From Xanthomonas fragariae (GTDB taxonomy: Bacteria; Pseudomonadota; Gammaproteobacteria; Xanthomonadales; Xanthomonadaceae): DNA of 64,000 nucleotides. Under the pieces are notes generated by a model. It did not search any database. It saw nothing but the letters and a program-made list of their open reading frames with translations, and was not told the origin of the DNA. A program made the position numbers and the translations under genes. Positions 18,838 to 27,179 of this stretch are shown one piece after another. Location of the stretch: positions 2,473,501-2,537,500 of the forward strand of contig NZ_LT853882.1 of assembly GCF_900183975.1 (NCBI RefSeq), read 5' to 3'. Position 1 is the stretch's first letter. Each line of letters starts with the position of its first letter.

Positions 18838-19712
18838 TCGCCATCGACTGGGGCACCAGCAGCCTGCGCGGCTATCTGCTCGACGCCCACGGCAAGGTGC
18901 TTGAGCAACGCCGCGGCAGCGACGGCATCCTGGCCTGCCAGGGCCGCTTCGCCGAGGTGCTGAGCAAGCTGATCGACGGCTGGCAAGGCCCTGTGCTACT
19001 CTCGGGCATGATCGGCAGCCGCAACGGCTGGGTCGAACAGCCGTACCTGCCCTGCCCAGTTGATACCGCCGCGCTTGCCCAGGCACTGCGCAGCAACGAC
19101 GACCTGCTGGCCGGACGCACGTTGTGGTTCGTGCCTGGCGTGAGCACTGGCGAACGCGGCGGCGTGCCCGATGTCATGCGTGGCGAAGAAACCCAACTGG
19201 TCGGCCTGATCGCCGCACTCGGCGACGGCGAGTACATTGCCTGCCTGCCCGGCACGCACAGCAAATGGGCGCGCATCGCCAACGGCCAGCTGACCGGTTT
19301 CGCCACCGTCATGACCGGAGAGCTGTACGCCTTGCTACGCCAGCACAGCATCCTGGGCAAGCTAATGCAGGACGATCATGCCGACCTGGACACCGGCGCG
19401 TTTTTGCAGGGTGTGAACCGCAGCGCCGAACTTGGCGGCCTTAGCCACCACCTGTTCGGCACCCGCACGCTCGGCCTGTTCGACCGGCTGTCCACACAAG
19501 CACTGCCGTCCTACCTCTCGGGCCTGTTGATCGGCCACGAACTGCGTGACCACCGCGGCAACCACGTCACCGTCTACCTGGTCGGCAGCCCCGCCCTGGC
19601 TAAACGATATGCGCTGGCGCTGGCGCATCTAGGTGTCAAAACCCAGCTGTATTCGGAACAACTGGCGGCCGCCGGATTGTTCGCACTGGCCAAGCAGCGC
19701 AAGTTGGTCTGA
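18834..19712 (+). CDS. dgoK: 2-dehydro-3-deoxygalactonokinase
   Basis: A 292-residue kinase of the DgoK family that phosphorylates 2-dehydro-3-deoxygalactonate at C6. It opens with [20 protein letters not shown] (phosphate-binding loop) and contains VLLSGMIGSRNGWVEQPYLP, DVMRGEETQLVGLI, CLPGTHSKWARI and VTGELYALLRQHSILG-like family signatures. The ATG overlaps the stop of the lactonase gene (ATGA). It is the last gene of the operon; a galactose dehydrogenase, needed upstream in the pathway, is not in the window. Confidence 0.93.
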   Translation: MIAIDWGTSSLRGYLLDAHGKVLEQRRGSDGILACQGRFAEVLSKLIDGWQGPVLLSGMIGSRNGWVEQPYLPCPVDTAALAQALRSNDDLLAGRTLWFVPGVSTGERGGVPDVMRGEETQLVGLIAALGDGEYIACLPGTHSKWARIANGQLTGFATVMTGELYALLRQHSILGKLMQDDHADLDTGAFLQGVNRSAELGGLSHHLFGTRTLGLFDRLSTQALPSYLSGLLIGHELRDHRGNHVTVYLVGSPALAKRYALALAHLGVKTQLYSEQLAAAGLFALAKQRKLV

Positions 19713-19880
19713 CCGGAAACTCTGCAGGGAAAAGCAAACAAAGCCCCTTTCCCCGGGGAGAAGGATTGGCCTGAGACAAAACTGAAGGCAGCCACCGAAC
19801 GGACTAGGCTTGAAGTCCAGCAACCCCACACCCACTACCGGACTGCTTTAGAATTGACGGGCTTAACGCCGGATTCCGCC

Positions 19881-20204
19881 ATGCCTTTTGTTGTCACCGA
19901 GAACTGCATCAAGTGCAAATACACCGACTGCGTCGAGGTCTGTCCGGTGGATTGCTTCCACGTCGGCCCGAACTTCCTGGTCATCGACCCGGACGAGTGC
20001 ATCGACTGCACCTTGTGCGAACCAGAATGCCCGGCCAACGCAATCTACCCGGAAGACGACGTCCCAGCCGGCCAGGAAGCCTTCGTCGCGCTCAATGCCG
20101 AACTTGCCAAGGCCTGGCCGGTTCTCACCGTGCGTCAGGAACCGCTACCCGATGCCGCCCAATGGGATGGCAAGCCGAACAAGTTGCCGCTGCTGCAGCG
20201 CTGA
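19881..20204 (+). CDS. fdxA: 7Fe ferredoxin
   Basis: A 107-residue cytoplasmic electron carrier. [20 protein letters not shown] carries the cysteines of a 3Fe-4S cluster and [16 protein letters not shown] those of a 4Fe-4S cluster, the arrangement of Azotobacter FdI/FdxA-type ferredoxins, with the usual C-terminal extension. The start at 19881 is preferred over an upstream GTG/ATG because the family begins MPFVV. A strong hairpin follows at 20274. Confidence 0.95.
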   Translation: MPFVVTENCIKCKYTDCVEVCPVDCFHVGPNFLVIDPDECIDCTLCEPECPANAIYPEDDVPAGQEAFVALNAELAKAWPVLTVRQEPLPDAAQWDGKPNKLPLLQR

Positions 20205-20273
20205 GGCAGCGCGGCGCGCGATATCCGGCGAGACACTTGTCGACGACGCAGCACTGAGACACCGCACCGAAAC

Positions 20274-20304
20274 GTAAAACGGGCGCCCAGGGCGCCCGTT
20301 TTAC
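20274..20304. terminator. Bidirectional terminator between fdxA and the bamC-like gene
   Basis: GTAAAACGGGCGCCC is followed almost directly by its complement GGGCGCCCGTTTTAC, giving a GC-rich stem flanked by A and T runs. It sits between two convergent genes and can serve both. Confidence 0.85.
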
Positions 20305-20326
20305 TGTCAAACATGCCGCAACGACC

Positions 20327-20842
20327 TCAGCTACCCAGCTTGCCCTTGAGCGCAGTGATCACCGCCAACGGCGCTGCCGCCGTTGCCGGCATACCACGCG
20401 GATCCACGGCCGACACATAGCTGCCGGCATCGGTCTTGACCACGCGCACCAAGAAGCTGGAGCCCTCGTAAGTCACGTCGTAGGAACCGAGCATCTGCGC
20501 CTTGCTGGCGATGGTCAGGCCCGCAATGTCGGCCAATGCCGCGCCGACCTTGGTAAACACTTCATCGCGCTCGCCTGGCACGGTGAACCCGCTGTTGGCG
20601 CTTGCCGACGGTGCCGAGGTGTTCTGCTGGGTGGTCGACGCCAGCGTCGGCACCTTCATCGCACCGGAGGTGTCGGGCAGGTTCAGATCCGGCGGCACTT
20701 CCAGCGGGCGGGCTTCCGGGGCCAGCGCGTAGTCACCGCGTGCGCCCTTGTGAAACCAGCTGCAACCACTCGTCGCGGCGACGGTGGCGGTCGCCAGCAA
20801 CGCGAGCGAAAGCACGCGGACGGGGGAAACGAAATGAGGCAT
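20327..20842 (-). CDS. BamC/NlpB-like lipoprotein
   Basis: A 171-residue lipoprotein whose start at 20842 has a good AGGAG site. The signal peptide ends in a lipobox-like VAATSGC. The mature N-terminus contains YALAPEARPLEVPPDLNLPD, resembling the unstructured Pro-rich start of BamC, which binds BamD in the outer-membrane protein assembly complex. Like E. coli nlpB, it lies directly downstream of dapA (16 bp). It is shorter than E. coli BamC (about 340 residues), so it probably keeps only one folded domain. The BamC call rests mainly on synteny and the N-terminal motif. Confidence 0.65.
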   Translation of the reverse strand: MPHFVSPVRVLSLALLATATVAATSGCSWFHKGARGDYALAPEARPLEVPPDLNLPDTSGAMKVPTLASTTQQNTSAPSASANSGFTVPGERDEVFTKVGAALADIAGLTIASKAQMLGSYDVTYEGSSFLVRVVKTDAGSYVSAVDPRGMPATAAAPLAVITALKGKLGS

Positions 20843-20858
20843 CGATAAATCTCCTGGG

Positions 20859-21767
20859 TCAGGCCGCGAGCATTTCGCGGCTGGAAAGCGCTTCCAACGC
20901 AATCGCGTCGGCGGCAAGGCGGTCGGCGGCAGGCTGGTGCGCCGCAGAAAGTGGCAATAACGGCAAGCGCAGGCCGTGGCCGATCCCGGCGCGCTGCAGC
21001 AGCGCCTTGACCGGGGTGGGATTGGATTCGATACCGCAGAAGCTGTGGTACTCGCTCAGGCGCGCGTCCCAGGCAATGGTGGCCTCGCGCTGGCCATCGC
21101 AGGCCAGATCGCACAAGCGCCGGTACGCTGCCGGCAAGACATTGGACGCCACCGAAATCAGCCCCGCAGCGCCGGACAGCATCGACTGCGCAGCGCTGCC
21201 GTCGTCGCCACTGAGCAGCACGAAGGTGTCGCTACGCAACGCAACCAGCGCGGCAATGCGCTCAGGTTCGCTACGCGCCTCCTTGATGCCGACGATATTC
21301 GGATGGTCGACCAGCTCGGCAACCGTTGCCGGCAGCAGATCGCAGCCGGTACGTGCAGGCACGTTGTACAGCACCACCGGCAACCCGCCGCTGTCGGCGA
21401 CCGCCAGGAAGTGCGCTTTCAAACCGGCCTGGGTGGGACGTACGTACGGCGGCGTGACTACCAGCGCGTACTGCGCACCCAGTGTGGCGGCACGGCGCGT
21501 CTGTGCGATGGTCTTGGCAGTGCCCGACAGCCCGGTACCGGCCAGCACCGGGACACGACCGACCACCTGCGTAACGGCGGCGCGCAACAGCATGTCGTAC
21601 TCATCGTCGCTCAGCGCGGCGGCTTCGCCGGTGGAGCCGGCAACCACCACTCCCTGCACTCCACCGCGCAGCTGCTGTTCCAGCAGCCGCCGCCAAGCAT
21701 CCAGGTCGAGCGCGCCATCGGGACCGAAAGGGGTCGCCAGTGCGGTGATGATGCCGGAAAGGGACAA
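20859..21767 (-). CDS. dapA: 4-hydroxy-tetrahydrodipicolinate synthase
   Basis: A 302-residue class I aldolase that condenses pyruvate with aspartate semialdehyde in lysine and peptidoglycan precursor synthesis. Motifs: [38 protein letters not shown] (GxTGE), [24 protein letters not shown] (catalytic Tyr) and [11 protein letters not shown] (Schiff-base Lys). No ATG is in frame at the conserved start; TTG at 21767 gives exactly the usual length, with AGAG upstream. It is followed by the bamC-like gene. Confidence 0.95.
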   Translation of the reverse strand: MSLSGIITALATPFGPDGALDLDAWRRLLEQQLRGGVQGVVVAGSTGEAAALSDDEYDMLLRAAVTQVVGRVPVLAGTGLSGTAKTIAQTRRAATLGAQYALVVTPPYVRPTQAGLKAHFLAVADSGGLPVVLYNVPARTGCDLLPATVAELVDHPNIVGIKEARSEPERIAALVALRSDTFVLLSGDDGSAAQSMLSGAAGLISVASNVLPAAYRRLCDLACDGQREATIAWDARLSEYHSFCGIESNPTPVKALLQRAGIGHGLRLPLLPLSAAHQPAADRLAADAIALEALSSREMLAA

Positions 21768-21911
21768 GATTCTGTTGCTCTTACGTGACAGGAAAAGGCC
21801 CGCGCACGCGCGGGTTGCGACCACCTGCATGTTACTTGCGGCGCGAAACCACGGGCAAGTATGCTGGTCACCGCCAGGGCGCCTGCCCGGGCGGCCATTC
21901 AGCCTGATGCA

Positions 21912-22487
21912 ATGCCGGAAGCCCCTTTGACCGACTCTACACCTCGGCCTTCGCCGACCGAAAATCACCTCCTGATCAATGCCTATACGACGCATCCGGA
22001 GTCCCCCCTGTTGCCCGTCACCCGCCGCATCGCCGACAGCGGCTGCAATCTCGTGGACGCCCGCCTGGCCACGGTAGGGCGCGACGTCTCGGTCACCGCC
22101 CTGGCAACTGGCTCCTGGGATTCGGTCGCCAAGCTCGAAGCCATGCTGACCCGGCTGGAACGCGAGGAAGGCCTCAAGCTGGTGTGGTACCGAACCGGCC
22201 CCAAGCAGACCCAGTCCAACCTGCTGCCCTACATCGTCGAGGTCATTGCCGCCGACAAGCCGGGCATCCTGTTTCAACTGGCCGATTTCTTCGACCGCCA
22301 GGGCATCACTATCGAGAACCTGCAGAGCACGCGCTACCGCGCCATGCAGACCGGCGCGGAGATGTTCTCTGCGCAGGTGACGATCGGCGTGCCGGCCAAC
22401 ATGCACATCGCCGCATTACGCGATGATTTCCTGGAATTCTGTGATCACCTCAATCTCGACGCGATCATGGACCCGATGAAGTTCTAA
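21912..22487 (+). CDS. ACT-domain regulator, GcvR-like
   Basis: A 191-residue protein with two ACT modules. The first begins [20 protein letters not shown] and the second is [40 protein letters not shown]. This is the layout of GcvR, which in enterobacteria binds GcvA and represses the glycine-cleavage operon. It is divergent from dapA and followed after 13 bp by an RraB-like gene. Whether it controls glycine cleavage here is not shown by the context. Confidence 0.8.
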   Translation: MPEAPLTDSTPRPSPTENHLLINAYTTHPESPLLPVTRRIADSGCNLVDARLATVGRDVSVTALATGSWDSVAKLEAMLTRLEREEGLKLVWYRTGPKQTQSNLLPYIVEVIAADKPGILFQLADFFDRQGITIENLQSTRYRAMQTGAEMFSAQVTIGVPANMHIAALRDDFLEFCDHLNLDAIMDPMKF

Positions 22488-22500
22488 GGCAGCAATACCG

Positions 22501-22851
22501 ATGGCCATCGCGATCTCCGCGCTGAAACAGATGTTCGACCACATCCGCTCCGAGACCGACTGGAATCTCGATGGGCCGTTGCGCTGGGAATATTTCTTCG
22601 CCGACCCGGCGCAACAACCGCTGCAACAACTTGCCGAGCAACTGACCCAGGACGGCTACCGCGTCATCGATATCTTTCTCGGCGAACGCGACGAGGACGA
22701 TGGCGACGACGAAGAGTCGTATTTTCTGCACGTGGACAAGCTGGAACGTCACAGCATCGAGTCGCTGAATCAGCGCAATGCAGAGTTCGACGCACTTCCC
22801 AAACGTTTCCATGTGGCTGCTTATGATGGGATGGACGTCGGCCCGGCATGA
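22501..22851 (+). CDS. RraB-like regulator of ribonuclease activity
   Basis: A 116-residue acidic protein. The sequence has LAEQLTQDGYRVIDIFLGER, an acidic patch DEDDGDDEE, FLHVDKLERHSIESLNQRNA and the C-terminal YDGMDVGPA, typical of RraB-family proteins that bind the C-terminal scaffold of RNase E and alter its targets. It lies just after the GcvR-like gene and before prxQ and may share their transcript. Confidence 0.8.
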   Translation: MAIAISALKQMFDHIRSETDWNLDGPLRWEYFFADPAQQPLQQLAEQLTQDGYRVIDIFLGERDEDDGDDEESYFLHVDKLERHSIESLNQRNAEFDALPKRFHVAAYDGMDVGPA

Positions 22852-22888
22852 CCGCGCCGTACGCCCCTCCACTTAGGGCTGAGCAACG

Positions 22889-23371
22889 ATGACCGACGCT
22901 GTACTGGAATTACCCGCTGCAACCTTCGACCTGCCGCTGTCGCTGTCCGGCGGCACCCAGACCACCTTGCGCGGTTATGCCGGCAAATGGGTGGTGCTGT
23001 ATTTCTATCCGAAGGACAGCACGCCCGGTTGTACCACCGAAGGCCTGGACTTAAACGCACTGCTGCCGCAGTTTAAAAAGGCCGGCGCCGTTGTGCTTGG
23101 CGTCTCGCGCGATTCGGTGAAGTCGCACGACAACTTCTGCGCCAAGCAAGGATTTGCGTTCCCGCTGATCAGCGATGGCGAGCAGGCCCTGTGCCGCGTC
23201 TTCGATGTGATCAAGGAAAAAAACATATACGGCAAGCAGGTGCTCGGCATCGAGCGCAGCACCTTCCTGCTGTCGCCCGAGGGGCATGTCGTGCAGGCCT
23301 GGCGCAAGGTCAAGGTCGCCGGCCATGCCGAGTCCGTGTTGACCGCATTGAAGGCGCACGCCAAACAGTGA
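22889..23371 (+). CDS. prxQ: Atypical 2-Cys peroxiredoxin, PrxQ/Bcp
   Basis: A 160-residue thiol peroxidase that reduces H2O2 and organic peroxides. FYPKDSTPGCTTEGLDLN holds the peroxidatic Cys48. The resolving Cys five residues later, found in E. coli Bcp, is absent (Leu/Asp there); Cys84 in HDNFCAKQG is at the position known to be the resolving residue in the Xanthomonas campestris PrxQ structure. RSTFLLSPEGHVVQAWRKVK is the C-terminal family block. Confidence 0.93.
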   Translation: MTDAVLELPAATFDLPLSLSGGTQTTLRGYAGKWVVLYFYPKDSTPGCTTEGLDLNALLPQFKKAGAVVLGVSRDSVKSHDNFCAKQGFAFPLISDGEQALCRVFDVIKEKNIYGKQVLGIERSTFLLSPEGHVVQAWRKVKVAGHAESVLTALKAHAKQ

Positions 23372-23452
23372 CGCCCTTCGTTTCCCGCATCCTCCATCAC
23401 CCTGCCCCGCAGGCGTGATGGCTCGCCCCTGCTCCATCACTTGGAAAACCCA

Positions 23453-24850
23453 ATGACCCGAGGCAAGCGCATCTACGTGCTGGACACCAACGTGCTGATG
23501 CACGATCCCACCGCGCTGTTCAAATTCGAAGAACACGATGTGTTCCTGCCGATGCAGGTGATCGAGGAGCTCGACAACGCCAAGAAGGGCACCTCCGAAG
23601 TCAGCCGCAACGCGCGCCAGGTCAGCCGCTTTCTGGACGAGTTGCTGGAGAACGCCAACGCCGAGCAGATCCAGGCCGGCATTCTGCTCAGCCATCCACA
23701 AGGCATCCAGCTCAAGGGGCAGGCCGCAATCGGCCGGCTGTATTTCCAGATTCATCCAACCGACCCGGGCCGCACCTTCGGCGCGCTGGTTCCGGACAAC
23801 AAAATCCTGGCCGCCGTGCTGGCGCTGCGCGAAGAAAACCAGGATGTGCCGGTCATCCTGGTGTCCAAGGACATCAACCTGCGCATCAAGGCCTACATCA
23901 GCGGCTTGAATGCGGAGGACTACCAGAACGATCGCGCGCTGGACGATTTCAGCCTTTTGTTCACCGGCGCCGTCGAGCTGCCGGAAGACTTCTGGCAGAA
24001 GCACAACGAAGACCTGCGCAGCTGGAACGAGCGTGGCCGCACGCATTACGAGATCGTGCTGGCCGACGATGAAGACTGGTATCCGAACCAGTACCTGTAT
24101 CTGCCGGGCGAGGACGAGGTCGAACTGCGCGTGGCCAAGGTCGGAGGCGGCAAGGCCACGCTGTGCTTGGTCGACGATTTCCGCAGCGGCCAGCACGCGG
24201 TGTGGGGCATCGTGGCGCGCAACCGCGAGCAGAATTTCGCGCTCAATGCCTTGATGGACCCGGAGATCGACTTCGTCACCCTGCTCGGCACCGCCGGTAC
24301 CGGCAAAACCCTGCTCGCGCTGGCCGCCGGCCTGGCGCAGACGATGGACCAGCAGCGCTATCGCGAAATCATCATGACCCGCGCCACCGTCAGCGTGGGC
24401 GAAGACATCGGCTTTTTGCCCGGCACCGAAGAAGAAAAGATGACCCCGTGGATGGGCGCACTGACCGACAACCTGGAAGTGCTCACGCACAACCAGGAAG
24501 GCGGCGCCTGGGGGCGTGCGGCGACCAACGATCTGCTCGCCAGCCGCATCAAGATCCGTTCGATGAACTTCATGCGCGGGCGCACCTTCCTGTCGCGCTA
24601 TCTGATTTTGGACGAGGCGCAGAACCTCACCCCGAAACAGATGAAGACGCTGATCACCCGTGCCGGCCCCGGCACCAAGATCGTGTGCCTGGGCAACGTC
24701 GAACAGATCGATACGCCCTACCTCACCGAAACCACCTCCGGCCTGACCTACGCGGTGGATCGCTTCAAGGCCTGGCCGCACAGCACGCACATCACGCTGC
24801 GGCGTGGCGAACGTTCGCGCCTGGCCGACTTCGCCTCAGAGGTGCTGTGA
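23453..24850 (+). CDS. PIN-PhoH fusion ATPase (PhoH2 type)
   Basis: A 465-residue cytoplasmic protein. The N-terminal PIN nuclease domain shows YVLDTNVLMHDP, FLPMQVIEELDNAKKG and DNKILAAVLAL with the acidic residues of the active site. The C-terminal PhoH ATPase has the Walker A LLGTAGTGKTLLALAAG and Walker B RYLILDEAQNLTPKQMKTL. PhoH2-type proteins are RNA helicases/ribonucleases. The ATG at 23453 (GGAAA upstream) is used. The stop overlaps the next start by one base (TGATG), so the lipoprotein gene is coupled. Confidence 0.92.
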   Translation: MTRGKRIYVLDTNVLMHDPTALFKFEEHDVFLPMQVIEELDNAKKGTSEVSRNARQVSRFLDELLENANAEQIQAGILLSHPQGIQLKGQAAIGRLYFQIHPTDPGRTFGALVPDNKILAAVLALREENQDVPVILVSKDINLRIKAYISGLNAEDYQNDRALDDFSLLFTGAVELPEDFWQKHNEDLRSWNERGRTHYEIVLADDEDWYPNQYLYLPGEDEVELRVAKVGGGKATLCLVDDFRSGQHAVWGIVARNREQNFALNALMDPEIDFVTLLGTAGTGKTLLALAAGLAQTMDQQRYREIIMTRATVSVGEDIGFLPGTEEEKMTPWMGALTDNLEVLTHNQEGGAWGRAATNDLLASRIKIRSMNFMRGRTFLSRYLILDEAQNLTPKQMKTLITRAGPGTKIVCLGNVEQIDTPYLTETTSGLTYAVDRFKAWPHSTHITLRRGERSRLADFASEVL

Positions 24851-25332
24851 TGCAGGCGCTACGCGGCGCTGCGGCGCTCGCTGTGATCATGCTGGCCGGC
24901 TGCGCCACCACGCAGCCGCCATCCAGCGTGCCGACCAACATCAAGAACGGGCAGTCGTGGGTCATCACTCGCCGGAGCGTTGCCGAGCAGGTGCTGGACA
25001 CCTGCTCGCGCGAAAGCCCGGCGCGCCATCCCGACCAGACCACCAGCTATTGGACACCGAGCCGACAACAGATCGAACAGCTCGAATCCCGACAGGACGC
25101 ATTGACGCCCGCCATCCCCGATCCACGCGATTTCGACCGGCAATACGTGGGCGTGGTGATCCAGGGCCAGCAGCTGATTTACATCAACGCGTTCAAGCTG
25201 CCGAACGATCCACCAGTGAAACCGGCTAGGAAGGCGATTCAGGTCTGCGGCGGTGGCAGCGCATTCTGGGGCGCGCTGTACGACCCGCAGACCGGTGCGT
25301 TTTCGCACATTGCGGTGAACGGAACGCCGTGA
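24850..25332 (+). CDS. Lipoprotein of unknown function
   Basis: A 160-residue protein with a clear lipoprotein signal, ALAVIMLAGCATTQPP (lipobox LAGC). The mature part has two further cysteines (VLDTCSRE, IQVCGGGSAFWGALYD) and ends SHIAVNGTP. The segment FDRQYVGVVIQGQQLIYINA looks like a small beta-domain. No function is recognised; translational coupling to the PIN-PhoH gene is the only context. Confidence 0.75.
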   Translation: MQALRGAAALAVIMLAGCATTQPPSSVPTNIKNGQSWVITRRSVAEQVLDTCSRESPARHPDQTTSYWTPSRQQIEQLESRQDALTPAIPDPRDFDRQYVGVVIQGQQLIYINAFKLPNDPPVKPARKAIQVCGGGSAFWGALYDPQTGAFSHIAVNGTP

Positions 25333-25409
25333 CGACGTAGGTGCCGGCATCGCGCACGCAAACACAAACACTCTGCACAGCGGCAACCGGAGCAGTGCAG
25401 AATCGGCGC

Positions 25410-26219
25410 ATGACCACGCCCAGCACGCTGTCCGCCATGACCATCGCCGGCTCCGATTCCGGCGGTGGTGCCGGCATTCAAGCCGATCTCAAGACCTTCG
25501 CCGCACATCGCGTGCACGGCCTATCGGCGATCGCCGCCTTGACCGCGCAAAACACCCGCGCAGTCACTGCCGTGCATATCCCGCCGATCGCGTTCTTGCA
25601 GGCGCAGATCAATGCTTGCTTTGCCGATTTCCAGATCCAGGCCGTCAAGCTCGGCATGCTCGCCAACCCCGAAGTCATCCATTGCGTGGCCGACCTGCTC
25701 GAAAAACATCGCCCACCGTTCGTGGTGCTCGACCCGGTGGTGGTATCCACCAGCGGCGCGCGCTTGCTCGAAGACGCCGCACTGGATGCGCTGCGCACAC
25801 GCCTGCTGCCGCTGGCCACCCTGATCACGCCCAACACGCTCGAAGCCGAGCTGTTGACCGGTCGCCATATCGACGATGCCGACGCCGCCGAGCACGCCAC
25901 CGCCGCCTTACTCGAACTTGGCGCTAACGCCGTACTGCTCAAGGGCGGCCATCTGCACGAAGGCGCGCGTGTGATCGACCGCTTCGACGACGGCGTCACC
26001 CAGGACATGTTTATGCATCCTCGTCTGCAGGTCGATGCACACGGCACCGGTTGCAGCCTGTCGGCGGCAATCGCTGCGCAGCTGTGCCAGGGCTTGTCGT
26101 TGCTCAATGCCTGCGAAGCGGCGATCGACTATGTTGCGCGCGCCATCCGCCTCGGCCAGTCGCCCGGTCATAGCGACGTACTTTTGCTCGACCATTTCGG
26201 TGCCGCGCCCAGCGCATGA
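25410..26219 (+). CDS. thiD: Hydroxymethylpyrimidine/phosphomethylpyrimidine kinase
   Basis: A 269-residue ribokinase-fold enzyme that phosphorylates HMP and HMP-P in thiamine synthesis. Motifs: SAMTIAGSDSGGGAGIQADL, VKLGMLANPEVI, VVLDPVVVSTSGARLL, TLITPNTLEAELLTG and the anion-hole signature DAHGTGCSLSAAIAA with the catalytic Asp/Gly-rich loop. Length is normal. It stands apart from other thi genes in this window. Its stop overlaps a short decayed ORF. Confidence 0.95.
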   Translation: MTTPSTLSAMTIAGSDSGGGAGIQADLKTFAAHRVHGLSAIAALTAQNTRAVTAVHIPPIAFLQAQINACFADFQIQAVKLGMLANPEVIHCVADLLEKHRPPFVVLDPVVVSTSGARLLEDAALDALRTRLLPLATLITPNTLEAELLTGRHIDDADAAEHATAALLELGANAVLLKGGHLHEGARVIDRFDDGVTQDMFMHPRLQVDAHGTGCSLSAAIAAQLCQGLSLLNACEAAIDYVARAIRLGQSPGHSDVLLLDHFGAAPSA

Positions 26220-26350
26220 GCGGGCACAGCACGCTCGCCGCCAGCGCCGCCGACGGACACAAGTGGCAAGTGATCCGCTGCGCGCTGGCGCGGCCGGTCG
26301 CCACGCTGCTGCGGCTGCCGGCGTTCGGAGCGGCGCGGTCTTGCCGATGA
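26216..26350 (+). pseudogene. 5' fragment of an alpha/beta-hydrolase gene
   Basis: A 44-codon frame starts with an ATG overlapping the thiD stop (ATGA). Its product, LAASAADGHKWQVIRCALAR then PVATLLRLPAFGAARS, resembles the first strands of Xanthomonas alpha/beta-hydrolases that read …PVATLLWLPALGVAAR…. The frame stops at 26348 and no further homology follows before the tRNA genes, so the gene seems truncated. Identification is tentative. Confidence 0.45.
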
Positions 26351-26424
26351 GGTCGACGGCAATCGAATTTCATAAAGGGATTGACGAGTACGACAGGCAT
26401 CCGCATAATTCCGCTGCTGACGAA

Positions 26425-26501
26425 GCGCCCGTAGCTCAGTTGGATAGAGTACCTGGCTACGAACCAGGCGGTCGGGAGTTCGAATCTCTCCGGGCGCACC
26501 A
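26425..26501 (+). tRNA. tRNA-Arg (anticodon ACG), first copy
   Basis: A 77-nt cloverleaf: acceptor GCGCCCG pairs with CGGGCGC, D arm GCTCAGTTGGATAGAGT, anticodon stem-loop CTGGCTACGAACCAG with ACG, T arm with GTTCGAATC, and encoded CCA. Confidence 0.97.
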
Positions 26502-26514
26502 TCTTCAGAACATG

Positions 26515-26544
26515 AAAAAGACAACTGTAAGTTGGTGTCTTTTT
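26515..26544 (+). terminator. Terminator after the first tRNA-Arg
   Basis: AAAAAGACAACT pairs with AGTTGGTGTCTTTTT around a short loop, ending in a T run 13 bp after the tRNA. Confidence 0.7.
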
Positions 26545-26597
26545 AGTTAGAAAGGTCCCATCCTTTCGCGTCAGATCTGCAAGCCAAAACAAGATAT

Positions 26598-26674
26598 GCG
26601 CCCGTAGCTCAGTTGGATAGAGTACCTGGCTACGAACCAGGCGGTCGGGAGTTCGAATCTCTCCGGGCGCACCA
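26598..26674 (+). tRNA. tRNA-Arg (anticodon ACG), second copy
   Basis: Identical in sequence to the copy at 26425-26501, including the encoded CCA, and 96 bp downstream of it. Confidence 0.97.
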
Positions 26675-26688
26675 ATCTTGAAGAAAAC

Positions 26689-26711
26689 GACCAGCTTGCT
26701 GGTCTTTTTTT
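26689..26711 (+). terminator. Rho-independent terminator after the second tRNA-Arg
   Basis: GACCAGC-TT-GCTGGTC followed by seven T residues. Confidence 0.88.
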
Positions 26712-26830
26712 GCCTGTCGTTTAATGGTGCGATCAGGCTGTCGCGCCGAGAGCATCCGCCCGCCGACCACCACCGCTAACCGACGTAGCCGGCTAACATC
26801 GCCGCCAGCACCACACCACTGCGGCCGAGC

Positions 26831-27142
26831 TCAGCTCGGACCCAAAGGGGAGCAAGTCCTGCACCTGATGTGCAAACAACCGCACCGACGCATGCCCACA
26901 GAGATGCACCGAAGGCGTCGTAGCGCAAGAATGCTGCCGGACCGCACGCGTAGTGCGCCGGCCATCGGCACCATCGACAACCTGGGTACGAACTTGGCCA
27001 TCGCCAGCACCCGCACGCCCCAGCGCGAAAGGAAACGCTCGGTCTTTTTCACGTAGGTATCGCGCGACATCGACAACCGGCACAACGACTGCTCCTTGGC
27101 GAGCACCAGCGCCAATCCGTTCTGTTCGATCAAGCCTTGCAT
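26831..27142 (-). pseudogene. Remnant of a DedA-family membrane protein gene
   Basis: The minus-strand translation contains CRLSMSRDTYVKKTERFLSR, WGVRVLAMAKFVPRLSMVPM and AGALRVRSG. Intact DedA-family proteins read …CRLSLSPDTCVRQTE…LLVAKFIPGF…MAGALR…; here the residues before and after lose family likeness and no membrane helices are kept. The fragment follows the LysR gene on the same strand. It is probably a frameshifted relic. Confidence 0.5.
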
Positions 27143-27179
27143 GCGACGCCCCTGCGCGACTGCGAGCGGCCCTTATCCG

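Noticed and set aside
20602..21930. A 442-codon plus-strand frame opposite bamC-like and dapA
   Set aside because: Composition is Ser/Arg/Pro-rich as expected for an antisense frame; dapA and the lipoprotein are well supported.
23051..24790. A 579-codon minus-strand frame opposite the PIN-PhoH gene
   Set aside because: The plus-strand protein has complete PIN and Walker motifs; the opposite frame is Ala/Gly/Arg-rich and without motifs.
26793..27083. Possible intact DedA-type membrane protein
   Set aside because: Only a short conserved core remains; the expected membrane helices before and after are missing.
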